Numbered from the stretch's first letter, positions 8,438-17,018 are shown. The stretch is DNA of 64,000 bases from Robertkochia marina (GCF_004799345.1 NZ_SSMC01000001.1:1178001-1242000); one strand, 5' to 3'. The notes: generated from the sequence alone by a model not told the origin. Program-made: numbers and translations.

Positions 8438-9541
8438 ATGCAAGAACAGTTCCCCATCAGAAAGATCATTCATGTAGACATGGATGCTTTCTATGCATCT
8501 GTAGAACAATTGGATGCACCGGAACTAAAAGGAAAACCTTTAGCCGTAGGCGGAGGTCAGAAACGGGGAGTGGTAGCCGCAGCCAGTTATGAAGCCCGTA
8601 AATATGGTGTTAAAAGTGCCATGTCGGGGAGAATGGCTGCTAAGCTTTGTCCTGAATTGATCTTTGTAAAGCCCCGTTTCGAGCGATATCGGGAGATCTC
8701 TAAAAAGATAAGATCCATATTTTTTGAATATACAGACCTGGTGGAGCCCCTCTCACTTGATGAGGCTTTTCTTGATGTCACTGTTAATAAGAAACAAATG
8801 CCATCAGCCACAATCCTTGCGAGGGAGATCAGGGCGCGAATTAAAGAGGAAACCGGTTTAAATGCTTCTGCAGGAATATCGGTTAATAAATTTCTGGCCA
8901 AGGTAGCCAGTGATATTAATAAGCCCAACGGCCAAAAGACAATTCCACCTGAAGAGGTTTTGGAATTTCTTGAAACCCTTGATATCAGAAAATTTTTTGG
9001 CATCGGGAAGGTTACAGCCGAAAAGATGTATCAGCTGGGGATATTTACCGGAAAGGAACTAAAGGAAAGATCTCTGGAGTTTTTAACCGATCACTTCGGG
9101 AAAAGCGGACAGCATTATTACCATGTGGTAAGGGGGATACATCAAAGTGAGGTCAAGCCGGAACGCATACCTAAGTCGGTAGGGGCCGAAAGGACCTTCA
9201 GTGAAAACCTGAGCAGCGAGGTTTATATGCTGGATAAACTGGATCACATTGCCGGCGAATTATCCGATCGGCTTAAGAAACACAGGGTAGCGGGTAAGAC
9301 CATTACCCTGAAAATAAAATACAGTGATTTTCGTGTGCAAACCCGGTCAAAAACCCTGCCTTATTTTGTGGCAGATAAAGATCTTATCCTGGAAACAGCC
9401 AGGGAATTGCTTTACCAGGAAGAGCTTCAGGATTCGGTGCGATTACTGGGGTTGTCACTTTCAAATCTCAATACCGGAGAGAAGAAACAGCAGGAGGAGG
9501 AACCTCCTGAGATGAAGGTTCAATTAAAACTTGAATTCTGA
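8438..9541 (+). CDS. dinB: DNA polymerase IV (Y-family translesion polymerase)
   Basis: A full-length Y-family polymerase of 367 residues. It carries HVDMDAFYASVEQ (D14 binds catalytic metal), VVAAASYEARKYGVKSAM, SLDEAF (D108 and E109), the thumb helix-hairpin-helix region (FFGIGKVTAEKMYQLGI) and the little-finger domain from about residue 245. It copies over damaged bases or misaligned primers with low fidelity. The C-terminus KVQLKLEF may provide a beta-clamp binding peptide (QLKLEF). It is followed after 49 bp by an exonuclease/GIY-YIG fusion on the same strand, forming a small DNA-repair group. Confidence 0.96.
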   Translation: MQEQFPIRKIIHVDMDAFYASVEQLDAPELKGKPLAVGGGQKRGVVAAASYEARKYGVKSAMSGRMAAKLCPELIFVKPRFERYREISKKIRSIFFEYTDLVEPLSLDEAFLDVTVNKKQMPSATILAREIRARIKEETGLNASAGISVNKFLAKVASDINKPNGQKTIPPEEVLEFLETLDIRKFFGIGKVTAEKMYQLGIFTGKELKERSLEFLTDHFGKSGQHYYHVVRGIHQSEVKPERIPKSVGAERTFSENLSSEVYMLDKLDHIAGELSDRLKKHRVAGKTITLKIKYSDFRVQTRSKTLPYFVADKDLILETARELLYQEELQDSVRLLGLSLSNLNTGEKKQQEEEPPEMKVQLKLEF

Positions 9542-9590
9542 AGTAAAAGGGTAAAGCCTTATTTTTAACCCATTCTTAATAGCTCCTCCT

Positions 9591-10985
9591 ATGCAATTCG
9601 CAATAGTAGACATTGAGACCACTGGACTTGCAGGCCGCGACAACAGGGTAACCGAGATCGCAGTGGTTATTCACGATGGAAAACAAAAGCTTGAAGAGTT
9701 TCACAGTCTTGTGAATCCGGGGGTGCCTATTGCTCCCTTTGTTACACGCCTCACAGGTATTGATGACAGCATGGTATCAGAGGCTCCCGAATTCTCTGAA
9801 CTTGCCAGCACCCTGCTTTCACTCATGGAAGATCGCATTTTTGTAGCCCATAATGTACAGTTTGATTACCAGGTGTTGCGTAGTGAGTTTAAAGCCCTGG
9901 GGTATGACTTTTACCGCAAGAAGCTTTGCACAGTTCGCTGGTCACGAAAAGTGTTTCCCGGGTTGTATTCCTATAGCCTGGGGAAATTATGCGCCAGTCT
10001 GAATATTGAATTGAACGATCGCCACCGGGCAAAGGGAGATACCGATGCTACCGTAATATTATTTGAAAAATTAATGGCCGCTGATCGTTCAGAATGGTAT
10101 TTGAAGATGCTTTCAAGAAATTCCGGAACAGGCACCTTGCCTTCATTGTTGCCCAGGTCAGATTTTGAAAAACTACCTGAAACCCCCGGGGTGTACTACT
10201 TTAAAGACAGGAATCAAAAGGTGATCTATGTGGGTAAGGCTGTAAATATCAAAAAGAGAGTACTCGGACATTTTTATGACAAGACCTCCAAAGAGATCGC
10301 CCTTTGCAGGGAGACAGCCTGCCTCGATTATACAGAAACGGGTTCTGAGCTCATTGCACTTTTAAAGGAATCGGCAGAGATCAAAGCTATATATCCGAAG
10401 TATAACAGAGCCCAGAAACGCACCAATAAAGGGTATGCCATTACCTCTTACCGCAACAGGAAAGGTATTATTCAGTTGGGGTATAACAGCTCAAAATTAG
10501 TGAATGAGCCTCTTCGTACATTTTTTAATGTTCAGGAGTGCATAGCCGAATTAGAGCGGCTATGTGAAGCATATCAATTGTGTCCGCGATTTACTCAACT
10601 TCAATCTCAGCCCGGTCCCTGCGATCATTATAAGCTCACCTCCTGTAAGGGCGTGTGTTCCGGTCAGGAATCGGCAGAAGCATACAACGAAAGGGTATTG
10701 ACCGCTTTAGAAGAACTGCGTATGGGAGGCTTGTCGGTAGTAATAAGCCTGAAGGGACGTGAACCGGGGGAGAGAGGTTTGGTATTGGTTGATCGGGGTG
10801 TCTACAAGGGCTATGGCTTTATTTCGGAAGAAGAGACCATAGATCGTTGGGAAAGTTTTGCCGAATATATCCAACCCCGTGAACACAACAGTGATGTGAT
10901 GCGCCTCATAGATCAACACCTGCGTTCTCAAAAGAAATTGAGGTTGTATTACCCCGAAGACAATACTCTGGGAGAAAGTGATTAA
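9591..10985 (+). CDS. DnaQ-like 3'-5' exonuclease fused to a GIY-YIG (UvrC/Cho-type) nuclease
   Basis: Two nuclease domains in one 464-residue chain. Residues 1-165 are a DEDDh exonuclease: D7 and E9 in IVDIETTGL, VAHNVQFDYQVL, and HRAKGDTDAT near residue 145. From about residue 195 a GIY-YIG domain follows (PGVYYFKDRNQKVIYVGKAVNIKKRV, given here in parts: GVYYFKD, IYVGKA, KKRV), like the N-terminal nuclease of UvrC and the stand-alone Cho. The C-terminal part contains several cysteines (LCPRFTQL, GPCDHYKLTSCKGVCSG) similar to the UvrC Cys-rich segment. The architecture is known in bacteria but its role is poorly defined; incision at damage followed by 3' trimming is an inference. It sits 49 bp after dinB. 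Confidence 0.9.
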   Translation: MQFAIVDIETTGLAGRDNRVTEIAVVIHDGKQKLEEFHSLVNPGVPIAPFVTRLTGIDDSMVSEAPEFSELASTLLSLMEDRIFVAHNVQFDYQVLRSEFKALGYDFYRKKLCTVRWSRKVFPGLYSYSLGKLCASLNIELNDRHRAKGDTDATVILFEKLMAADRSEWYLKMLSRNSGTGTLPSLLPRSDFEKLPETPGVYYFKDRNQKVIYVGKAVNIKKRVLGHFYDKTSKEIALCRETACLDYTETGSELIALLKESAEIKAIYPKYNRAQKRTNKGYAITSYRNRKGIIQLGYNSSKLVNEPLRTFFNVQECIAELERLCEAYQLCPRFTQLQSQPGPCDHYKLTSCKGVCSGQESAEAYNERVLTALEELRMGGLSVVISLKGREPGERGLVLVDRGVYKGYGFISEEETIDRWESFAEYIQPREHNSDVMRLIDQHLRSQKKLRLYYPEDNTLGESD

Positions 10986-11006
10986 CCCGATGTTAACGGA
11001 AATTTC

Positions 11007-12275
11007 GTGATCTTCTCCCTAGTTTTGCAGGAAAAGAGCATTTTGAATGATCTGCTGCGATTTTTTAAAGCAAACATAAGACCGGTCGGATTCGCATGGA
11101 GCATGACCTTTCTCTCCGGTTTCGGGCAAACATTTTTACTGTCGTTATATGTGCCGGAGCTTCTTCGGATACTCGACCTTGAAAAGGCGGAGTTCGGTAG
11201 TATTTATGCCGTATGTACTGTGGTGGCCTCTGTAATTATGCTATCCATTGGGCATACCATAGATCATAAGCCGGTTAAAAGGATCACAACCCTTGTCTTG
11301 CTCTCACTGGCAGCTTCCTGTTTTTTTCTTGGATTTTCAGCCTGGCATATTTCACTTTTATTCATTGCTTTTACCGGCCTGCGATTAAACGGTCAGGGTA
11401 TGTTGACCCATATCGGATTTACCCTGATGTCCAGATGTTTTGACAATGACCGCGGTAAGGCTTTGAGTCTTACATCTCTCGGGTTTTCGGTAGGAGAGGC
11501 CGTTTTTCCACTCCTGGTTTCCGCCATCATTCTGCAGTATGGGTTTAAGGCAGCTGCCTTGGCCAGTGGCCTGGTATTAATTGTTTATGCCTTGGGGGTG
11601 CAGTTTATGGATTTGAAAGATTTTGACAGACAGCAGGTCAACACAGCTGCATTTTCGTGGAAAGCTCTCGGAGGCACCTTTAGTGAACTCATCAAAGACA
11701 AGCGCTTCTTTATTATCGTGAGTCCAAGTTTTGCCCTTGGATTTATTTCTACAGCCATATTTTTTTATCAATATGTTTTTGCTGAGGAAAAAGGGTGGTC
11801 ATTACCACTATATGCTTCTTTCTTTACAGCCTATGCCGTTACCCGTTTCCTGCTTTCGATTGCAGGAGGAATTTGGGTAGACCGTTACGGTGCCAGAAAG
11901 TTATTCGGAATGTACCTCTTCCCGATGTCAATAGGCCTTTTATTCCTCAGTTTTGTGGAGCATATTTACGGAGCATTGGTGTTCCTGATCTTGAGTGGTA
12001 TCTCAATGGGTATAGCCGGTACTGTGAAAACAGCAGTAATTGCTGAGGTTTATGGTACTGCACGAATGGGAACTATTCGAAGTCTGTTCACCATGTTCAT
12101 GGTATTCAGTACAGCTATGGGACCATTGTTGATCGGTGCCTTGCTCGATCAGGGGGTCTCTTTCAGTAGAACGATCTTTCTTTTATTCGTTTTTATGGTG
12201 TTGGCACAGTTAAATGCCCTTCGAATTTTGAAGGTCCCCAGGGTGAGAGAGGTAAACACTGTCGAGGAGGTATAA
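11007..12275 (+). CDS. MFS transporter
   Basis: A 422-residue protein with about 12 hydrophobic segments and the MFS cytoplasmic loop after TM2 (GHTIDHKPVKR), so an inner-membrane secondary transporter. The matching loop in the second half is GIWVDRYGARKLFG. The substrate cannot be told from sequence; the family includes sugar, nucleoside and monocarboxylate carriers. It starts 21 bp after the exonuclease fusion and may be read from the same transcript, without a functional link being evident. An internal ATG at 11103 would remove the first 32 residues, but the annotated N-terminus reads well. Confidence 0.85.
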   Translation: MIFSLVLQEKSILNDLLRFFKANIRPVGFAWSMTFLSGFGQTFLLSLYVPELLRILDLEKAEFGSIYAVCTVVASVIMLSIGHTIDHKPVKRITTLVLLSLAASCFFLGFSAWHISLLFIAFTGLRLNGQGMLTHIGFTLMSRCFDNDRGKALSLTSLGFSVGEAVFPLLVSAIILQYGFKAAALASGLVLIVYALGVQFMDLKDFDRQQVNTAAFSWKALGGTFSELIKDKRFFIIVSPSFALGFISTAIFFYQYVFAEEKGWSLPLYASFFTAYAVTRFLLSIAGGIWVDRYGARKLFGMYLFPMSIGLLFLSFVEHIYGALVFLILSGISMGIAGTVKTAVIAEVYGTARMGTIRSLFTMFMVFSTAMGPLLIGALLDQGVSFSRTIFLLFVFMVLAQLNALRILKVPRVREVNTVEEV

Positions 12276-12351
12276 AAAGCTAGAGGAAAATATGGCTTCT
12301 TACAAAAAGAGATTATTTTTGTAGTAATCTGTCGGAAAAAATTAAATATCG

Positions 12352-12421
12352 GCCTCGTAGTTCAAGGGATAGAATAGAAGTTTCCTAAACTTTAGATCCA
12401 GGTTCGAGTCCTGGCGAGGCT
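12352..12421 (+). tRNA. tRNA-Arg (anticodon CCT)
   Basis: Acceptor stem GCCTCGT pairs with GCGAGGC. The anticodon arm has loop TTCCTAA, giving anticodon CCT (reads AGG). The T arm CCAGG-TTCGAGT-CCTGG is perfect. CCA is not encoded. It is followed by an intrinsic terminator. Confidence 0.93.
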
Positions 12422-12433
12422 ACATCAAGCACA

Positions 12434-12459
12434 AACCCATCGCGACGACGATGGGTTTT
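12434..12459 (+). terminator. terminator of tRNA-Arg
   Basis: AACCCATCG / CGATGGGTT stem with loop CGACGA, then T run, 13 bp after the tRNA. Confidence 0.85.
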
Positions 12460-12504
12460 TTATTCCCAGACGCGTCAAGAGCCAGCTCTTGTAAGCAGGC
12501 TGGG

Positions 12505-12815
12505 AATAAAAAACAAGCCTTGCACAGCAAGGGTATGGGTTTGTATTTGCAGGAGCGGGTTTAGCAGGTCCATGAGCGGAGCGAATACTCCTGCTTTGGA
12601 GGGTAATGTGAGGGGAATAAAAAACAAGCCTTGCACAGCAAGGGTATGGGTTTGTATTTGCAGGAGTGGGTTTAGCAGGTCCATGAGCGGAGCGAATACT
12701 CCTGCTTTGGAGGGTAATGTGAGGGGAATAAAAAACAAGCCTTGCACAGCAAGGGTATGGGTTTGTATTTGCAGGAGTGGGTTTAGCAGGTCCATGAGCG
12801 GAGCGAATACTCCTG
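12505..12815. repeat. 111-bp tandem repeat, about 2.8 copies, beside tRNA-Arg
   Basis: Unit starts at 12505, 12616 and 12727 give an exact 111-bp period with near-identical copies; the third is cut at 12815. Each unit contains a hairpin CCTTGC-ACA-GCAAGG and an 8-bp inverted repeat GCAGGAGT / ACTCCTGC enclosing 30 nt (12660-12705 in copy 2; copy 1 has a variant base in its left arm). Read on the minus strand, each unit has the 8-bp stem, then ACAAACCCAT (also found just after the tRNA at 12431-12440), then the hairpin and a T-rich tail, so it looks like a small RNA module with its own terminator. The unit length is a multiple of three, which keeps frames open on both strands; no convincing protein was recognised. 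Confidence 0.85.
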
Positions 12816-12822
12816 GCGCAGA

Positions 12823-12935
12823 ACCACCCCGCTTCTGCGAAGCACCCCTCCTTCGGAAGGAGGGGGTAATCTCATTTTCAAAATAGCATGGAGTAATGGA
12901 AGGCCCCATCTGACCACGCCTCACGCGTGGCACCA
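12823..12935. repeat. REP-like cluster of GC-rich palindromes
   Basis: Consecutive hairpins follow ACCACCCCGCTTC: GCTTC-TGC-GAAGC, CCCCTCCTT-CGG-AAGGAGGGG, and CCACGC-CTCA-CGCGTGG. The core recurs in reverse orientation at 36462-36510. Confidence 0.7.
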
Positions 12936-13062
12936 TCGCACCACCTGGCTCCTCACTATTAAAGGTTCACTGAACCTTTCACTACCGTCGGCCCTCTCTG
13001 TAAAGGGGAAGGAGAAGGTGATCATTTAAATGATAGGTTACTTAGCCATTGTGCATGTATAT

Positions 13063-13125
13063 TACAAACTGCAAACCGCAATCCGTAAACTGCAAACTCC
13101 TAACTCCAAACTGCAATCCGTAAAA
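13063..13125. repeat. heptamer array, unit TGCAAAC
   Basis: Nine 7-bp units (TACAAAC, TGCAAAC, CGCAATC, CGTAAAC, TGCAAAC, TCCTAAC, TCCAAAC, TGCAATC, CGTAAAA). It ends 3 bp before a TATATTTG that matches the Bacteroidota -7 element (13129-13136). Confidence 0.85.
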
Positions 13126-13172
13126 TAGTATATTTGCCAAGGCGCTCATAGGTGCTTAATGAATCTATCCTT

Positions 13173-13733
13173 ATGAATACAATGCGTTTTACGAAGTATT
13201 TGAAACTGTTCTTTTTTATGGCCATCGGCCTGGTACTCTTTGCATGTGGTCAGGAACAATCAACGGAAAGTACTTCTGAAGATTCTGCTCAGGAAACTTC
13301 CTATACCTATGTACCGCTCGATCCTATACTGAAATTAGATGCTCAGGTAGAGGATTCATTGAAGGAATGGAAATCTTACTGGGAATTGCAACGTGAAATG
13401 GAGCGATTTCGCGGGGTAAAATCAGGAGATTTGAGCTATATCAATGAAGACCTGCTTAGAATTCAATCAGAACTTATACACGACTCCATCCCGGAAAAAG
13501 TACAGAACCCGGCTGTAAAGAGCAGGGCGCTGGTGTTCAGGACCTTTGCTATGAAGTTGAAAGATCAGTTGGAGCAAAGAGCTCCCTCGGCAGAAGTTGA
13601 CACTACCAGGGTTAAATTATTCGAGTCTTATAACGCTTTTCGTTTTCATATAGCCGATGCCCTTCGGGAAAAGGTCTATGAAGACTTTTTGAAGAGAGAC
13701 ACGACCTATCTCGATTCTATCCTTCCGGAGTAA
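13173..13733 (+). CDS. Hypothetical lipoprotein
   Basis: A predicted outer-membrane or inner-membrane lipoprotein of about 187 residues with no known domain recognised. The GTG at 13152 would add seven residues ahead of MNTMRF; I prefer the ATG at 13173 (or 13182) because the signal peptide (KYLKLFFFMAIGLVLFAC) then has normal length. After the lipobox comes a short acidic linker and a helical domain rich in charged residues (ILKLDAQVEDSLKEWKSYW, REKVYEDFLKRD). A TATATTTG box lies 36 bp upstream of the chosen start, right after a heptamer array. Confidence 0.7.
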   Translation: MNTMRFTKYLKLFFFMAIGLVLFACGQEQSTESTSEDSAQETSYTYVPLDPILKLDAQVEDSLKEWKSYWELQREMERFRGVKSGDLSYINEDLLRIQSELIHDSIPEKVQNPAVKSRALVFRTFAMKLKDQLEQRAPSAEVDTTRVKLFESYNAFRFHIADALREKVYEDFLKRDTTYLDSILPE

Positions 13734-13915
13734 TCCATCTGTTGTCTAACCTTCAATAATTGTAGGCCTTCAGGGGCTTTTTGACTACTCTGATCATACC
13801 CGAGGAGAAGCGTGATCCGGCATTCTCTTTTTTTATGTTAAGGAAGACATAAATAGACCTGTATGCATGTTTTAACACCTTATTTTAGTGCAATTCCAAA
13901 AAATCAATACAAAAA

Positions 13916-15994
13916 ATGAAACGAAACAAATTACCATTACTCTCGTTGTTGGCGGCAGGAGCGATCGTTTTTTCGTGTAAAACGGAAAAGAATGATGAGC
14001 TGGCTATGAGCAGCGAGGAGGTTGTGCCCGGTATTAATCTGTCGTATATGGATACCACCGTGGCCCCTCAAGATGATTTCTTTACTTATGTTAACGGTAC
14101 CTGGTTAAAAGAGACTGAGATCCCTGCTGATCGTACGAGTTGGGGTGCTTTTAACGAATTAGGTAAAAAGACCGATCAGGACGCTCTGGATATTTTGTTA
14201 AGAGCTTCAGAGGCAGAAGGCCTTGACTTTAGCTCAGACCAGGGAAAAGCGGTAGCTATGTTCAAAACGATCGTTGATACCCTAAGCAGAAATGAGGCAG
14301 GAACAGCGCCTGTTGAGTCCTGGTTAAAAGACATTGAAAGTATTTCAGATCTTCAGGGTGTTCAGGAATATCTTACAGCAAATACAACCTCTATGGGGAA
14401 TGTATTCTTCAGTTTTGGTGTAAGTGCAGATTTAAAGAATGCCGATAAAAATGTTGCTTATTTAGGAGCTGCAAGTTTGGGACTTCCCAACCGCGATTAT
14501 TACATGAATGATGATGAACGTTCTGTAGAGATCCGGGAAAAATACAAGAAGCATATCTCCCGCATGCTTACTATGGTGGGGGTAGAAGAGGCAGAGGCTG
14601 CGAAAGATGCCGAAGTGATCCTGGCCCTTGAAACCGAATTGGCCTCTAATACCCTTGATAAGGTTGATCGCAGAGATCCAAACAAAACCTATAATCCAAC
14701 TGCTACGGCAGCATTACCTGATATGCTCGGAGCATTTGGTTGGAATGATTATTTGAATGCCATTGGTGCCGGTGCTGTAGATACCCTGATTGTAAGCCAG
14801 CCGGACTATATAGCTTCTCTGGAGAAGGTGATGAAGGCCGACAGATTGGATGAGATCAAGGCACTTTTAAGATGGGATGTGGTAAATACAGCTGCCGGTA
14901 TGCTTACAACAGAGATGGATAAGGCTAACTGGGAGTTTTACTCTAAAGAGTTAAGAGGAGCTGAACAACAGTTACCCCTCGATGAACGTGCCTTAAGTAC
15001 TATCAATTTCAGTCTTGGAGAAGCGCTGGGTAAATTATATGTGGAAGAAAAATTTCCTGCTGAAGCCAAGAAGACAGCTGAAGAAATGATCGCCAATGTG
15101 ATCCGTGCTTATGAGAACCGAATCAATGCTCTGGATTGGATGGATGCAGACACCAAAGAAAAAGCGATCGGGAAACTCAATAAGATGACCATAAAGGTAG
15201 GTTACCCTGATAAGTGGAAGGATTATTCCGGACTTGAAGTGAAGGCGCCTGAACAAGGAGGTGATTATATTTCAAATCAAATGGCTCTTAGAAATTGGTC
15301 TTTTAAAGAGGATATCGATAAACTTGATGAGCCGGTAGATCGTGCTGAATGGTGGTTGGCACCTCAGGTGGTTAATGCGTATTACAGTCCGACAAAGAAT
15401 GAGATCGTATTCCCGGCTGCAATTCTTCAGCCACCCTTCTTTAATTTTAATGCAGATGCTGCTGTGAATTACGGAGGTATCGGGGCTGTGATCGGCCATG
15501 AGATCTCTCACGGATTTGATGATAAAGGAGCACAATTTGATGCTGAAGGGAACCTGAAAAACTGGTGGACAGAAACAGACCTGAAAAAGTTTCAGGAATT
15601 AGGTGGAAATCTTGCTGACCAATACAGTGCGATTGAAGTAGCACCCGAATTGTTCATCAATGGTAAATATACGCTTGGTGAAAACATCGGAGATCTGGGA
15701 GGTGTAAATGCTGCCTATGACGGGTTGATGCTTCATCTTGAAGAAACCGGAAACCCCGGAGAGATCGACGGATTTACTCCCCAAGAACGTTTCTTCATGT
15801 CATGGGCTACAGTATGGAGAACCAAAATGAGAGATCAGGCCCTGAGAAACCGTATCCTTACCGATACGCACTCTCCGGGAATGATCAGAGCGGGACAACC
15901 CCTGAAGAATATTGATGCCTTCTATGAGGCTTTCAATGTACAGGAAGGTGATGCCATGTATTTAGCTCCTGAAGAAAGAATTAAGATCTGGTAA
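13916..15994 (+). CDS. M13 family metallopeptidase, lipoprotein (neprilysin/PepO-like)
   Basis: A zinc endopeptidase of 692 residues, full length for the family. It starts with a signal peptide ending in a lipobox (AIVFSC), so it is anchored outside the cytoplasm. The N-terminal M13 domain begins near residue 45 (APQDDFFTYVNGTWL). The catalytic part has VNAYYSPTKNEIVFPAAIL, the zinc motif HEISHGFDD near residue 527 (HExxH) and the third ligand region ENIGDLGG near 589. The C-terminus ends EERIKIW, where classical members end in CxVW. It degrades oligopeptides. The gene is monocistronic, with a strong terminator 18 bp after the stop. Confidence 0.95.
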   Translation: MKRNKLPLLSLLAAGAIVFSCKTEKNDELAMSSEEVVPGINLSYMDTTVAPQDDFFTYVNGTWLKETEIPADRTSWGAFNELGKKTDQDALDILLRASEAEGLDFSSDQGKAVAMFKTIVDTLSRNEAGTAPVESWLKDIESISDLQGVQEYLTANTTSMGNVFFSFGVSADLKNADKNVAYLGAASLGLPNRDYYMNDDERSVEIREKYKKHISRMLTMVGVEEAEAAKDAEVILALETELASNTLDKVDRRDPNKTYNPTATAALPDMLGAFGWNDYLNAIGAGAVDTLIVSQPDYIASLEKVMKADRLDEIKALLRWDVVNTAAGMLTTEMDKANWEFYSKELRGAEQQLPLDERALSTINFSLGEALGKLYVEEKFPAEAKKTAEEMIANVIRAYENRINALDWMDADTKEKAIGKLNKMTIKVGYPDKWKDYSGLEVKAPEQGGDYISNQMALRNWSFKEDIDKLDEPVDRAEWWLAPQVVNAYYSPTKNEIVFPAAILQPPFFNFNADAAVNYGGIGAVIGHEISHGFDDKGAQFDAEGNLKNWWTETDLKKFQELGGNLADQYSAIEVAPELFINGKYTLGENIGDLGGVNAAYDGLMLHLEETGNPGEIDGFTPQERFFMSWATVWRTKMRDQALRNRILTDTHSPGMIRAGQPLKNIDAFYEAFNVQEGDAMYLAPEERIKIW

Positions 15995-16012
15995 TACACG
16001 AGATCTTTAAGT

Positions 16013-16038
16013 AAAGCCCGGCATTGCCGGGCTTTTTT
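16013..16038 (+). terminator. terminator of the M13 peptidase gene
   Basis: A 10-bp stem AAAGCCCGGC / GCCGGGCTTT, loop ATT, T run. Confidence 0.9.
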
Positions 16039-16039
16039 C

Positions 16040-16095
16040 GTTATGCGGTTATGTGGTTCTACACTTATGCAGTTATACGGTTATGCCGTTAAACA
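16040..16095. repeat. octamer array, unit GTTATGCG
   Basis: Seven 8-bp units (GTTATGCG, GTTATGTG, GTTCTACA, CTTATGCA, GTTATACG, GTTATGCC, GTTAAACA) directly follow the terminator T run. Confidence 0.85.
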
Positions 16096-16179
16096 GACAG
16101 GATTCTCCTTAAAGATTTACTTTGGTTATTGGAAAGAAGCATGAAGCGAGATGCCTTACTAAATTACGGCAGATCGCCG

Positions 16180-16225
16180 AAGTTTACTTCGTAAACCCTG
16201 TCTGACGCTAGGCAGGTTCGCGAAG
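16180..16225. repeat. palindromic repeat
   Basis: Two adjacent hairpins: GTTTAC-TTC-GTAAAC and CCTGTCT...AGGCAGG, followed by TTCGCGAA. A related CCTGCCTGG / GGCAGACAGG element occurs at 30836-30863. Confidence 0.55.
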
Positions 16226-16232
16226 ACATTCC

Positions 16233-16264
16233 CGCATAACTACATAACCGTATAAGGGTATAAC
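16233..16264. repeat. octamer array, unit CGCATAAC (inverted relative to 16040)
   Basis: Four 8-bp units (CGCATAAC, TACATAAC, CGTATAAG, GGTATAAC). The unit is the reverse complement of the array at 16040-16095, so the two arrays face each other across about 140 bp. Confidence 0.8.
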
Positions 16265-16266
16265 TA

Positions 16267-16293
16267 AAAAAGCGACCCTAAGGTCGCTTTTTT
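16267..16293. terminator. bidirectional terminator
   Basis: GCGACC-CTAA-GGTCGC with A run on one side and T run on the other. It serves the minus-strand TPR gene whose stop adjoins it. Confidence 0.8.
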
Positions 16294-17018
16294 TAATTCT
16301 TGTTTTCTTCTTTTTGGCCTTCTTCCTCGGCGGCGGCCTGGGCCTGTTTCTGCTTTAAGAGAATGTCTTTGATCTGAATGGCCATGTTGAAATTAGGAGC
16401 CATGGCAATAGCCTCGTCAATAAGCTTGATAGCTTCATCCATCTTGGTTTTATCTTCATTGTAAAGGAACAATCCTTCCTGGTACTTAAAGGCTGCTTTT
16501 AAAGGCACCTGGTAGGGGGGCTGCGCCTCGTAAAATGGCAGCATTTGCCCATCCTTGGTGTTTTCAAGACCATAGGTAATATAGGTTTTGGCCTCCACGG
16601 TCTTTCCGATCTGCAGGTTGAGATCTGCTAATTCGTAGGCCAGGTATACATCCGGATTCCGGCCAAACATGATATCAAATTGTTGCACAGCAAGCTGTGG
16701 TTGATTTAAAGCTTTCAGTGAAATGGCTTTGATCTCCAGGGCCAGGTCTGAGGCATTCGCATCTTTTTCGGTGCCCAACACATTTAAGGCTTGTACATAC
16801 TGTTTCGAGTTTGCGTAGAAATAAGCAAGCGTGTCTCTTCTTTGCTCTGAAGGTGAAAGTACCTCCAGGTGGGTCAGTGCATCGATCACTCCGCGTACAT
16901 CTCCTTGCTTCTTCATTTGAGCGTAATAAGCCTCGTAATGAGAAACCAGCTCTTGACTATTTTGTGAAAATCCCGCAGCTGTAACGACAAGCATGAGGGT
17001 TGCTAAGATCTTTTTCAT
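16293..17018 (-). CDS. Secreted TPR protein
   Basis: A 241-residue protein from the ATG at 17018; 12 in-frame codons lie upstream, but the signal peptide MKKILATLMLVVTAAGFSQ fixes this start. The mature part is built of TPR-like helical repeats (for example DTLAYFYANSKQYVQALNVL, EGLFLYNEDKTKMDEAIKLI) and a charged Gln/Glu-rich tail. TPR proteins of this kind are periplasmic or surface adaptors; the partner is unknown. A degenerate partial copy of this gene lies at 24233-24480, showing that a paralogue once existed nearby. Confidence 0.8.
   Translation of the reverse strand: MKKILATLMLVVTAAGFSQNSQELVSHYEAYYAQMKKQGDVRGVIDALTHLEVLSPSEQRRDTLAYFYANSKQYVQALNVLGTEKDANASDLALEIKAISLKALNQPQLAVQQFDIMFGRNPDVYLAYELADLNLQIGKTVEAKTYITYGLENTKDGQMLPFYEAQPPYQVPLKAAFKYQEGLFLYNEDKTKMDEAIKLIDEAIAMAPNFNMAIQIKDILLKQKQAQAAAEEEGQKEENKN

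Noticed and set aside
8438-10985. Anti-phage defence island built on nucleases
   Set aside because: The genes match known DNA-repair families and no defence partners are present.
12352-12935. tRNA-Arg as attachment site of an integrative element
   Set aside because: No integrase, no repeated tRNA 3' end downstream, and normal housekeeping genes on both sides.
12475-12936. Open frames on both strands across the 111-bp repeats, giving 37-residue repeats
   Set aside because: The unit length is a multiple of three, so any stop-free frame stays open. No signal peptide, domain or promoter supports a protein, and hairpins explain the structure better.
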